Origin: CBDAQA01 sp965198865
GTDB lineage: Bacteria; Planctomycetota; Phycisphaerae; Tepidisphaerales; Tepidisphaeraceae
Reading direction: 5' to 3'
NCBI GenBank assembly: GCA_965198865.1
Contig: CBDAQA010000025.1
Coordinates: 868,001-932,000 of the forward strand
Length of the DNA stretch: 64,000 bases
Made by a program: the position numbers and the translations under genes. A model generated the notes under the pieces. The model was not told the DNA's origin. It saw only the letters and a program-made list of their open reading frames with translations, and did no database searches. This document shows, one piece after another, positions 43,822 through 55,610 of the stretch; the first letter of the stretch is position 1; every line of letters begins with the position of its first letter.

Positions 43822-44374
43822 CGTTGTCTGGTTTACAACGGCCCAATCGGGAGTATCGCGACAACGCCGGCCGGTGTCGATTCAACACCGGATCCGACGC
43901 TTGGCAAACACCGACTTTCGACCGCGCGGCACTGTCACCGCCAGCCGTAGATGAGCTCGGTGGGACGGCGATGTCCCTGTCCCACCGCCCGTCTCGTCTG
44001 CAATCTCTTTAAGAGCTTACAGTTGCGATGCCAAAGAGGCCCGTGAGACGGGTTGGAATACGTCCCATTTCGTCCCAAATCGTCCCACGGGCGTGAGGGG
44101 TTTGCGAGTGAACATCGCAGCCGCTTGGCGGGAGCCCGCGGACCGGAGAGTGACAATCGGTGCCCGGCCTTCCGACGGGCCGCGGGCTTCCGCCGCGCGG
44201 CGGCAAGTTGCGAACGGGCCCGTTCACTGGCGACGTCCGATGGAACCGTTCCTGCATCAACTGCCACCGACGGGTGGGCCGAACGAGCCGTCCCGCATTG
44301 GCCGGGCACGCGACCTTGGCGTCCCCGCCGGTTTCGGCTATCGTCTGCCGCCCCGGCCGGGACGGTGACCATCT
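43822..44374. other. Non-coding stretch before tRNA-Ser with a 10-bp triple repeat and hairpins
   Basis: No credible gene is seen in these 553 bp; the open frames here read into the tRNA and lack start sites. The region contains a hairpin CCGGTGT/ACACCGG (43871-43891), a 9-bp perfect hairpin CGGTGGGAC/GTCCCACCG (43958-43987), and three exact-register 10-bp units beginning CGTCCCA (44061-44090). It also has an imperfect pair of GGAGCCCGCGG-type arms (44127-44144, 44180-44200). A local dip in GC around 43990-44040 and the position next to a tRNA would fit a decayed integration site, which is speculative. Confidence 0.4.
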
Positions 44375-44461
44375 GGAGAGGTGTCCGAGCGGCTGAAGGA
44401 GCAGCACTGGAAATGCTGTAAACGGGCAACCGTTTCGGGGGTTCGAATCCCCCCCTCTCCG
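44375..44461 (+). tRNA. tRNA-Ser (GGA anticodon)
   Basis: This 87-nt cloverleaf has acceptor GGAGAGG (44375-44381) pairing with CCTCTCC (44454-44460) and discriminator G at 44461. The D-arm contains 'GAGCGGCTGAAGGAGC'. The anticodon stem CAGCA/TGCTG closes loop CTGGAAA, giving anticodon GGA. A long variable arm (AACGGGCAACCGTT) marks it as class II, and the T-arm is GGGGGTTCGAATCCCCC. CCA is not encoded. It reads serine codons UCC and UCU. Confidence 0.96.
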
Positions 44462-44528
44462 TTCCCCGGCCAGCCCTTTGACGTCCCACGTCAGAGGGCT
44501 TTTTCGCGGCTGGCCGAAGGGGCCCCTC

Positions 44529-48884
<4,356 letters not shown>

Positions 48885-48903
48885 CCGTGTCTTCCCTGCG
48901 GCG

Positions 48904-49275
48904 TCAGGCCGCCAATGATCGTTCGGGGGCCGTCTCGCCCGCGGGGTCGTACCCCTCGACCCGACGGATCAGGTCGACCAGCGCGCCGATGTCGGCCGAC
49001 GCGTCGTCGAGCGACACGCCGGTGTCCAGCGCCGACTCGACGACGGTCGCCAACCGGGTGATATCGGCAAACCCGTACGCCCCGCCCGACCCGCGCAGCT
49101 GGTGCGCGAGCCGGCGGACGTCGGCGCGGCGGCCGGCGTCGACCAGCAGCAGCATCCGGCCCACATCGCGGGCCAGCCCCTGGACGTACCCCGGCAGCAC
49201 CCGGGCGACCGCCGGGATGACGGCCAGGTCGGAGCGGATCACCCCGCTGGATGGCGTGTTCGAGTCAATTCGCAT
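48904..49275 (-). CDS. Stand-alone HPt phosphotransfer protein
   Basis: This 123-residue helical protein carries an HPt domain with the phosphorylatable His at 58 ('RRLAHQLRGSGGAYGF'). Sequence and C-terminal tail ('RRVEGYDPAGETAPERSLAA') are close to the C-terminal HPt of the hybrid kinase, so one derives from a duplication of the other. It precedes the kinase gene by 19 nt on the same strand and would shuttle phosphate between the kinase and the receiver proteins upstream. Confidence 0.85.
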   Translation of the reverse strand: MRIDSNTPSSGVIRSDLAVIPAVARVLPGYVQGLARDVGRMLLLVDAGRRADVRRLAHQLRGSGGAYGFADITRLATVVESALDTGVSLDDASADIGALVDLIRRVEGYDPAGETAPERSLAA

Positions 49276-49315
49276 TCGGCTCCCGGTGAGGGCTGCGACG
49301 ATCGGACGGCGACGC

Positions 49316-50230
49316 TCACGCCGCCCGGTTGGTGACGGCCGGGTACGAGACGTCCCACACCTGCAGGTCGTCCGACTTGGAGATGAGTGGCCGCTCCAGC
49401 GCCTCGACGGCCCGCTCGTACATCGACTGGTCGTAGGCGTCGAGCGCCCCGGCGATGCCGATCCCGCACGTCATCGGCACCCGCGTGGAGCGGTGCGTGA
49501 AGACCGCGCGGGACAGCTTCTCCTTGAACGCCCGGGCCAGGGCGGTGGCCTCCTCCACGGTGGTGGCGGGCATGAGGACGGCGAAGTCGTCGTCGCGCAT
49601 CCGGCAGCTGACGTCCTCGGGGCGGAACGTCTCGCGGATCGTGTCGGCCACCCTGGTCAGCAGCTGGTCGCCGAACGGCTCGCCGTAGAACTTGTTGACC
49701 GACGTGATGCCGTCGACGTCGATGTAGGCGCACGTCAGCGGCTTGGGGAGCCGGGCGCGCTCCGACACCTCGGCCCGCAGGCGCGAGCCGAACATCTTGC
49801 GGTTGCCCAGGCCGGTCAGCGTGTCGGTCAGCGACCGGTCCTCCAGGTCGGCGATGACGGCCTGCGTGCGCAGGGCCGAGCAGACGCGGGCCAGCAGCTC
49901 GCCGGGGCTGAACGGCTTGGTCACGTAGTCGACCGCGCCCAGGTGCAGGCCGCGCACCTTCTGGTCGGAGTTCCCCTTGGCGGTGAGGAACACGACGGGG
50001 ACGGCCAGCAGGTTGGCGTCGGCCTTGAGGCGGCGGCAGAACTCGTAGCCGTCCATGACGGGCATGTCGACGTCGAGCAGGATCAGGTCGGGCTTCAGCG
50101 ACGCGGCCAGCGTCAGGCCGTACGTCGGGTCGGTGGCCGAGTGGACGTCCACCGGCTCCTCCGACAGCAGCGCCGTCACCAGCGGGTGGATGTCGGGCGA
50201 ATCGTCCACGACGAGCACTTGCTTGTTCAT
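49316..50230 (-). CDS. Receiver protein with degenerate GGDEF domain (RDDDF)
   Basis: The 304-residue product has a receiver (residues 1-120; acidic pair 'VVDD', acceptor Asp in 'ILLDVDMPVMDG', Lys in 'YVTKPFS'). A diguanylate-cyclase-like domain follows (about 130-290) with 'DTLTGLGNRKMF', 'AYIDVDGITSVNKFYGEPFGDQLL' and 'VSCRMRDDDFAVLM'. The last should read R-x-G-G-D-E-F, so the active-site glycines and the acidic pair are changed to R-D-D-D-F. Catalysis is unlikely; the domain may bind nucleotide or act as a partner surface. It lies in a run of four receiver genes behind the hybrid kinase and HPt. Confidence 0.85.
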   Translation of the reverse strand: MNKQVLVVDDSPDIHPLVTALLSEEPVDVHSATDPTYGLTLAASLKPDLILLDVDMPVMDGYEFCRRLKADANLLAVPVVFLTAKGNSDQKVRGLHLGAVDYVTKPFSPGELLARVCSALRTQAVIADLEDRSLTDTLTGLGNRKMFGSRLRAEVSERARLPKPLTCAYIDVDGITSVNKFYGEPFGDQLLTRVADTIRETFRPEDVSCRMRDDDFAVLMPATTVEEATALARAFKEKLSRAVFTHRSTRVPMTCGIGIAGALDAYDQSMYERAVEALERPLISKSDDLQVWDVSYPAVTNRAA

Positions 50231-50270
50231 GATATGTCCTCCGTGCGATGCGTCTCGATGGGTGAGGTGC

Positions 50271-51164
50271 TCAGGCGGCGACGGCGAGCGACCGGCGGGC
50301 GAGCCGCGCGACGGAGATGTGACCGGGGCCGGCCCGCTTGGCGCGGGCCAGCGCCGCCTCGGCGCGGCCGACCAGCTTGGCGTCGTCGGCCACCACGGTG
50401 TCGGCGATGCCGAAGCTGCAGGTGACGCTCCGGTCGTGCGCCAGCCCGGCCACCGGGCGGTTGGCGATGGCGTCGCTCAGGTGCTCGGCGAACCGGCGGG
50501 CGGCGCGGCGGTCGGCACCCGGCAGGATGATGCCGAACTTGCCACCCCCCGCCGAGCAGACGGCCCGCTTGGTCCGGCACTCGGCGAGGAACACCTGCCC
50601 GACCGACCGCAGCACCTCGTCGCCGAACACCGAGCCGTGCCGGGCGTTGATCAGCCGCATGCCGTCCACGTCGGCCACGATGCACGACGTCGGTCCCTCG
50701 GCGCGATCCCCCGCGGCCTTGAGGTGGTGCTCCAGGTGGGACCGCGTCCACAGGCCGGTCACGGCGTCGACGCCGGCCGCCTGCTCGTTCTGCCACCGCG
50801 CCCGGATCGAGGCGTTCACGCGGGCCGATAGCTCGTCCGACCGGAACGGCTTGGCCACGAAGGCGAACGCCCCGAGGTCCATTCCAACTTGGCGGTTGAC
50901 GCTGCCGCCATCGGCGGTGAGGAAGATCACCGGGATATCGGCCGTGGCCTCGTTGGCCTTCAGGCGTCGGCACACCTCGAAGCCGTCGATGTCGGGCAGG
51001 TCGACGTCGAGCAGGATCACGCTCGGCCGGAGATGGCCAGCCACGGTCAGGCCGGTCTCGCCATCGACGGCTGAGTGAAGCTCAACGTCGTCGCCGCGAA
51101 GACGGGACTCCACGATGCGGTGCAACGGGAGGGAGTCGTCAATCATCAAAACGCGTTTCGGCAT
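50271..51164 (-). CDS. Receiver protein with degenerate GGDEF domain (GGGKF)
   Basis: This 297-residue protein is built as its neighbour: receiver (residues 1-120, 'MIDD', 'ILLDVDLPDIDG', 'FVAKPFR'), then a GGDEF-like domain with 'DAVTGLWTRSHLEHHL', 'CIVADVDGMRLINARHGSVFGDEVL' and 'AVCSAGGGKFGIIL'. The motif has become G-G-G-K-F: both acidic residues are lost, so diguanylate cyclase activity is not expected. The end 'ARLARRSLAVAA' resembles the tails of the HPt proteins. It is separated by 40 nt from the next receiver gene on the same strand. Confidence 0.84.
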   Translation of the reverse strand: MPKRVLMIDDSLPLHRIVESRLRGDDVELHSAVDGETGLTVAGHLRPSVILLDVDLPDIDGFEVCRRLKANEATADIPVIFLTADGGSVNRQVGMDLGAFAFVAKPFRSDELSARVNASIRARWQNEQAAGVDAVTGLWTRSHLEHHLKAAGDRAEGPTSCIVADVDGMRLINARHGSVFGDEVLRSVGQVFLAECRTKRAVCSAGGGKFGIILPGADRRAARRFAEHLSDAIANRPVAGLAHDRSVTCSFGIADTVVADDAKLVGRAEAALARAKRAGPGHISVARLARRSLAVAA

Positions 51165-51245
51165 CTACCCACTCCTGAAAAAAGGGGCGGCCCCGATTGG
51201 CCTACCGGACTTATTCGACTGGACGCTGGGCGGTCATCACAAAAG

Positions 51246-51782
51246 TTATGCCGACAGGGTCGCTGCCCTACCGATCTCAGCTGGAAAGCCATTATCGGCC
51301 CTGAGTTGCGGCAGGTTATCGGAACGCCTACCACTGCGGCGCGCCGGGCTGTCGTTACGACCGGTAGAACCGCCAGACCCGCCGCGCGCCAGCGACGCGG
51401 GCAACCGGTCCAACTGTCGCTTGGTTCGGAGAGAATTGCGGACCCGCTCGGCCAGTTCGGCCGGCTCGAAGGGTTTGGTGACGTAGTCGACCCCGCCCAG
51501 GTTCAGGCCGCACACCTTCTCGTCGACCGAGGCGGACGAGGTGAGGAAGATGACGGCCGCCCGCGAGGCCAGCGTGCGCAGCTCGCGGCAGACGTGGAAG
51601 CCGTTCATGTCGGGCAGGTCGACGTCGAGCAGCACGACCTCGGCACCGCGCGAGGCGGCCATCTCCAGCCCCTCCACGCCGCTGTAGGCCGAGCAGATGT
51701 GCCAGGGCTCGCTGACGAAGTACGACGAGACGAGCTGGTGGATGTCCGGGGAGTCATCAACGATGAGGATGGTCGGCGTCAT
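51246..51782 (-). CDS. Receiver protein with short unstructured tail
   Basis: The 178-residue product has a complete receiver domain (residues 1-120; 'IVDD', 'VLLDVDLPDMNG', 'YVTKPFEP') followed by a Ser/Gly/Arg-rich tail of about 55 residues with no domain. Compared with its three neighbours it lacks the GGDEF-like half; the tail composition suggests that the original C-terminal domain was lost and replaced. GGAG lies a few bases before the ATG. It could be a phosphate sink for the relay. Confidence 0.8.
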   Translation of the reverse strand: MTPTILIVDDSPDIHQLVSSYFVSEPWHICSAYSGVEGLEMAASRGAEVVLLDVDLPDMNGFHVCRELRTLASRAAVIFLTSSASVDEKVCGLNLGGVDYVTKPFEPAELAERVRNSLRTKRQLDRLPASLARGGSGGSTGRNDSPARRSGRRSDNLPQLRADNGFPAEIGRAATLSA

Positions 51783-51807
51783 GGGTTCTCCTGATTTGAA
51801 CGCCGTT

Positions 51808-51883
51808 CCGGCCTGCCCGCTTCAGCGGGCAGGGAGAAACGTACGGGCTTGTGCGCCCCTGACCGCTGAAGCGGGCAGGCCGG
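51808..51883. repeat. Perfect 21-bp inverted repeat inside the receiver gene cluster
   Basis: The arms at 51808-51828 and 51863-51883 are exact reverse complements (CCGGCCTGCCCGCTTCAGCGG and its complement). Each arm also holds a smaller hairpin, CCCGCTTCAGCGGG. It sits between two minus-strand receiver genes and may limit read-through. Confidence 0.85.
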
Positions 51884-51898
51884 GGCGCGGGAGGGCTG

Positions 51899-52810
51899 CT
51901 AGTTGACCGAGCGGTCGACCAGCTGGAACTCCGTCAGTTCACCGCCGAACTGGATGGTCCCCTGCTCGCTGAGCTGCGCGTGGCGCAGGGCCTCGGTGGC
52001 GTGCCAGAGGAGCGAGTCGCCGATCGAGTAGTGCGACAGGGCGACGCCGACGTCGACCGGCCCGGTGGCCCCGCACGAGGCGAGGGCGACGTCGACGGCG
52101 GCATGGACCCGCTGGCCCAGCGCGATGGCCGACGGCTGGTTGGCGGTGAACGCCAGCACGGCGATGGTGCGGTCGTCGTACCGGCAGGCGACGTCCTCGC
52201 GGCGGAGGACCGACAGGATGCTCTGCGCCGCCGCCCGCAGGACCGCGTCGCCCCCCGCCGCCCCGCGCTCGGCGACGATGGCGTCCCAGTTGTGGACGCT
52301 CGTCACGCAGCAGGCCAGCGGCTGGCTGTGGCGGCGCGAGGCGGCCAGGTCGGCCTCGATCCGCTGGTCCAGGTAGGCCCGGTTGAACAGGCCGGTCAGC
52401 TCATCGCGGGCGATGCGCTCGTCGACCTTTCGCATCTCTCGCTGGGCGCGAAGGACCGAACGCATGCGGGCCTTGAGCTCGTCCCCCTCGAACGGCTTGG
52501 TGATGTAGTCGGCGGCGCCGATGTCGAGCCCGCGCACCTTGTCCGGCACGTCGCCGTTGGAGGTGAGGAAGACGACCGGGATGCGCTGGGTGAAGGGGTT
52601 GGCCTTGAGCGACCGGCACGCCTCGAAGCCGTCGAGGCGGGGCATGGACATGTCGAGCACGATCGCGTCCGGCCGCTCTCTTGCGGCCATCTGCACGGCC
52701 GCCTCGCCGTCGCACGCCTCGGAGCAGGTGGTGAAGGGGTCGGTCAGGACCTCCCGCACCAGCGCTCGAATGGCAGGGTCGTCGTCGGCGATCAGGATGG
52801 TTCTCTTCAT
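51899..52810 (-). CDS. Receiver protein with degenerate GGDEF domain (YDDRT)
   Basis: The 303-residue product starts at the ATG at 52810 with GGGAGG upstream. The receiver (1-120) has 'IADDD', 'IVLDMSMPRLDG' and 'YITKPFEG'. The second half has 'DELTGLFNRAYLDQRIEADL', then 'CCVTSVHNWDAIVAERGAAGGDAVL' in place of the usual D-x-D strand, and 'VACRYDDRTIAVLAF' where R-x-G-G-D-E-F belongs. Both the metal-binding Asp and the signature are gone, making this the most divergent of the three GGDEF-like proteins here. Its place at the far end of the cluster suggests that it is the first gene of the transcript. Confidence 0.84.
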   Translation of the reverse strand: MKRTILIADDDPAIRALVREVLTDPFTTCSEACDGEAAVQMAARERPDAIVLDMSMPRLDGFEACRSLKANPFTQRIPVVFLTSNGDVPDKVRGLDIGAADYITKPFEGDELKARMRSVLRAQREMRKVDERIARDELTGLFNRAYLDQRIEADLAASRRHSQPLACCVTSVHNWDAIVAERGAAGGDAVLRAAAQSILSVLRREDVACRYDDRTIAVLAFTANQPSAIALGQRVHAAVDVALASCGATGPVDVGVALSHYSIGDSLLWHATEALRHAQLSEQGTIQFGGELTEFQLVDRSVN

Positions 52811-53007
52811 GCGCTGCCCTCCCGGGATAATGGTGCCGTGCTTCAACATGACACGGCTGATATCGCCGTTGAGGGGTCGGTAATACAGGCGAACTTGAGC
52901 TGGTTTGAACTATAAAGTTCAGCGCCGCGCCTGCCCCGGGGAAGGCGCGGCGGATGCGAGATCGACGGTTCGTCAGGTGCCCGGCACGCGCGAGTTGCTT
53001 CGCCGGC

Positions 53008-54657
53008 TCACCAGTGAGCCTCGGGCATTTTCATGTCGACGTGACCGGCGGCCCGGAGGCGGTCGGCGAGGGCCTGCTCGGCCGCGGCGTCGGCGGCGCG
53101 GCCCAGCTGCTCGTACGCCTGCGCCAGGCTGCGGTGCGCCAGCGGTGACCCCGGGTCGACGCGCAGCACCCGGCGGGCGGCGGCGGCCAGCGACAGCGCG
53201 TAGTGCTGCCTCGCCTCGGCCGACCGGCCCGGCTCGCGGGCCAGCACCCGCGCCAGCGTCACCTCGTACTTGGGCTCGTCGGGGTCCAGGGCGATGGCGG
53301 TCCGGCTGTCCCGCTCGGACGCCGACAGGTCGCCGGCCCGCTCGGCCGCCAGCGCCAGGGTCGACCAGGCGATCCCGCTCCGCGGGTTGACCGTCAGGTT
53401 GTGCTCGAACAGCGAGAACGTGTCCCGCCAAACGCCGACCTGCGTCGCCGTCACCCCCGCCCAGATCAGCAACACCGCGCCGGCGACCGGCCGGGCCAGC
53501 GGGCCGGCGACCTTGGCGGCCCAGGCGACGACGACGGCGACGCCGAGCATCGGCAGGTACAGGTAGCGGTCCGACACGGTGGAGAACTGCTGGTAGATGA
53601 ACGGGACGATCCCCAGCACCGGGCCGACCCCGACGATGAAGACCGCCACCCCGGCTGGGACGATGCGCCGATCCCCCAGCCGCCGCGCGACGCCCACCAG
53701 GCCAACGCCCGCGACGACGGCGGCCGTGATGCCGAGCGCCGCGCCGGTGACGTGGTCCCAAACCCACCGCGGGGTCCGACCGTAATCGATCGCGAGGCCG
53801 GCGGGCCAGACGAGGTGGCGGGCGTAGAAGGCGATCGCGTCGGCCGCGACCAGGGGCCGCACGGCCGGGGGGTTCCAGGTCATCACCGTGGCGTCGGCCT
53901 GCTGGCGATGCGTGACCCAGCTGCAGAGCAGGCCGAGCGCCACCCAGCCGGCCAGCGCGCCGAGCGACCGCCGGGTCACCCGCCCCCCCGCCGCCCACGC
54001 CAGCAGCCCGGCGATCGGTGGGACGACGACCGACGCCGGCTTAGCGCACAGGGCCACCGCGTAGGCGGCCGTCGCCAGCCCGTACGCCCCCCACGTCGCC
54101 CGGCGGTGGGCGCGGAGGAACAGCAGGATCGACAGCAGCGCCCACAGCCCGCTGAACGTGTCCTTGAACCCCGACGCCCAGGCCACGGGCTCGGCCTGCA
54201 CCGGGTGGAGGGCAAACGCCAGCGCGCCCACAATGGCCGGCGCCTCGGCGGCGATCAGGCGGCGCAGGATGAGCCAGACCAGCACGGCGTTGGCGGCGTG
54301 CAACACGACGTTGGCCAGGTGGAACACGGCTGGGTCGAGCGTGGTGGTGCCCCCCTGTCTCGGCGTCGCCGCGACCAGCGACAGCAGGCCCCACCCGGTG
54401 TAGGTGGCGGGAATGTACAGACCCAGGTACGGCTTGCCCCAGAACGCGGCGAGGCTGTGGGCCGTGAACGGGCGCAGGTACGGATCGTCGCGGATGTGGG
54501 CCTCGTCGTCGAACATGACGAACCCGAACCCGACCGTCCGCCCGAAGACGACGAACACGGCGACGGCGATCAGCAGCGCCCAGCGGAGCCGGGGCCGCCC
54601 CAATGCTGACGCGGCAGTCGGAACGGGCGGCAATGGGACTGACGTTGCGCTCGCCAT
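53008..54657 (-). CDS. TMTC-like membrane protein with TPR repeats (second paralogue)
   Basis: This 549-residue protein has about ten spans in residues 20-400, then two or three TPR units (about 410-540). 'GFGFVMFDDEAHIRDDPYL', 'FHLANVVLHAANAVLVWLIL' and 'FALHPVQAEPVAWASGFKDTFSG' align by eye with the TMTC-like protein at 11372-13306. The D-D-E pair after the first span is the likely GT-C catalytic site. The ATG at 54657 has GAGAGAGGG upstream and is preferred over a start 21 codons earlier. A membrane glycosyltransferase acting on lipid-linked sugar is the best inference; the acceptor is unknown. Confidence 0.78.
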   Translation of the reverse strand: MASATSVPLPPVPTAASALGRPRLRWALLIAVAVFVVFGRTVGFGFVMFDDEAHIRDDPYLRPFTAHSLAAFWGKPYLGLYIPATYTGWGLLSLVAATPRQGGTTTLDPAVFHLANVVLHAANAVLVWLILRRLIAAEAPAIVGALAFALHPVQAEPVAWASGFKDTFSGLWALLSILLFLRAHRRATWGAYGLATAAYAVALCAKPASVVVPPIAGLLAWAAGGRVTRRSLGALAGWVALGLLCSWVTHRQQADATVMTWNPPAVRPLVAADAIAFYARHLVWPAGLAIDYGRTPRWVWDHVTGAALGITAAVVAGVGLVGVARRLGDRRIVPAGVAVFIVGVGPVLGIVPFIYQQFSTVSDRYLYLPMLGVAVVVAWAAKVAGPLARPVAGAVLLIWAGVTATQVGVWRDTFSLFEHNLTVNPRSGIAWSTLALAAERAGDLSASERDSRTAIALDPDEPKYEVTLARVLAREPGRSAEARQHYALSLAAAARRVLRVDPGSPLAHRSLAQAYEQLGRAADAAAEQALADRLRAAGHVDMKMPEAHW

Positions 54658-54750
54658 GCGCCCTCTCTCCCGCGACGGCGGGAAGAGCATCTTACCCGGT
54701 GCGCCGGTCGACCGGCTCATTTGGCGAGAAGCCGCTCGGTGCAGGCCTTG

Positions 54751-54927
54751 TCAGCGTCGGACAAGGGGCATCGGCGGTTGCGAGTGATCGGTGTTGTCGT
54801 ACCCACCGTTCTCGTACGCACCGGCCAGCAGCGGCTGTAGGTCGAGCGTGAGATCAGCGTCCTGCAGACTCAGCGGCACGCGGAAAGGCGGACCGGGCGG
54901 CAAAACACCATACGCCAACGCCCCGAG
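54751..54927 (-). pseudogene. C-terminal remnant of a DUF4058 gene
   Basis: A 58-codon stretch ends 'FRVPLSLQDADLTLDLQPL' then 'AYENGGYDNTDHSQPPMPL' and a stop. This is the characteristic tail of DUF4058 proteins of cyanobacteria and planctomycetes (x-x-V/I-P-L ... L-D-L-Q ... Y-x-x-x-x-Y-D ... Y/H-x-x-P-P). Family members are about 250 residues long, but the codons further upstream in this frame run through the rpsO promoter and rpsO and do not resemble the family. The 5' four-fifths of the gene are therefore missing. Confidence 0.6.
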
Positions 54928-54932
54928 CCCGC

Positions 54933-54960
54933 TTGATTCCGCCCGTCGGTCGCTTATCCT
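54933..54960 (+). promoter_or_regulatory. rpsO promoter, sigma-70 type
   Basis: TTGATT (54933-54938) and TATCCT (54955-54960) are spaced by 16 bp. The predicted transcript would have a leader of about 105 nt before the rpsO ATG with several short inverted repeats, for example CCCACggTGGG near 55026, enough for an S15 autoregulatory site. Confidence 0.55.
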
Positions 54961-55071
54961 CTCCGGCCCGAGCCGTCCAGCCCCAGGTGGGGTCGATCGG
55001 CTGTCGACCGGCTGCGTCGGCTCTCCCACGGTGGGATGGCTGGCCGCCTGGTGACACCAGACAGGACAGAC

Positions 55072-55338
55072 ATGATCACGGCAGAAGCGAAGACTCAGAT
55101 CATCGGCGAGTACAAGGTCCACGAGAAGGACACGGGTTCGCCCGAGGTGCAGATCGCGATCCTCACCAAGCGGATCAACGACCTGCGGTCCCACTTCGAC
55201 AGCCACAAGAAGGACCACTCGTCCCGGCGGGGACTGTTGAAGCTGGTCAGCCGGCGCAACCAGCTCCTGAAGTACCTGACCCGGCAGGACCCGGCCCGGT
55301 ACAAGCAGATCATCGGGCGACTCGGCCTGCGTAAGTAA
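55072..55338 (+). CDS. rpsO: 30S ribosomal protein S15
   Basis: This 88-residue protein binds the three-way junction of 16S rRNA helices 20-22 and starts platform assembly. The family sequence is clear: 'TGSPEVQIAILTKRINDL', 'HFDSHKKDHSSRRGLLKLVSRRNQLLKYL' and the final 'YKQIIGRLGLRK'. The ATG at 55072 gives the standard length; AGGAC stands before it. It is followed by a hairpin terminator, a long palindrome and then pnp, the usual gene order. Confidence 0.96.
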   Translation: MITAEAKTQIIGEYKVHEKDTGSPEVQIAILTKRINDLRSHFDSHKKDHSSRRGLLKLVSRRNQLLKYLTRQDPARYKQIIGRLGLRK

Positions 55339-55347
55339 TGGCTCACC

Positions 55348-55383
55348 CCGCGGGGCACGCATTCGCGTGCCCCGCGGTCGTTT
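55348..55383 (+). terminator. Strong hairpin after rpsO
   Basis: A 13-bp perfect stem (55348-55360 / 55365-55377, CCGCGGGGCACGC) with a 4-nt loop is followed by TCGTTT. The T-run is short, so it may only reduce transcription into pnp or protect the rpsO end. Confidence 0.72.
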
Positions 55384-55444
55384 AACGCCCCGCTCGCCGG
55401 CCGGCCGTTGGCCCCGGACCGACCGACGCGAGCCGGACCTGTCG

Positions 55445-55564
55445 CCACAGATGCACACATCCGCACACCATCCTGAAACGTGAAGACGTGAAACGTGAGA
55501 AGCTCCGTCACGTTTCACGTCTTCACGTTTCACCCTGGTGGTGTCCGGATCTGTCCATCTGTGG
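55445..55564. repeat. 120-bp two-part palindrome between rpsO and pnp
   Basis: The inner arms (55474-55498 and 55508-55532) are perfect over 25 nt and consist of repeated GTGAAACGTGAAGAC words. The outer arms (55445-55473 and 55533-55564) pair imperfectly, from CCACAGATG at one end to CATCTGTGG at the other. The folded RNA would sit about 45 nt before the pnp start, where other bacteria have an RNase III-processed hairpin that PNPase uses to control itself. Confidence 0.85.
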
Positions 55565-55610
55565 ACCGTGACGTTTGACCCACACCCGCGGGGCCACAGG
55601 ACCATCCACC

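Noticed and set aside
44061..44090. CRISPR-like repeats
   Set aside because: Only three 10-bp units without spacers; no palindromic 25-40 bp repeats with uniform spacers are seen anywhere in the window, and no cas genes.
43935..44489. Open frame on the minus strand across the tRNA gene (peptide 'RGGFEPPKRLPVYS...')
   Set aside because: This is the well-known artefact peptide from the complement of a serine tRNA gene; the tRNA explains the sequence fully.
49316..52810. Annotating the receiver-GGDEF proteins as active diguanylate cyclases
   Set aside because: All three have lost the catalytic GGDEF signature (RDDDF, GGGKF, YDDRT); activity is not supported.
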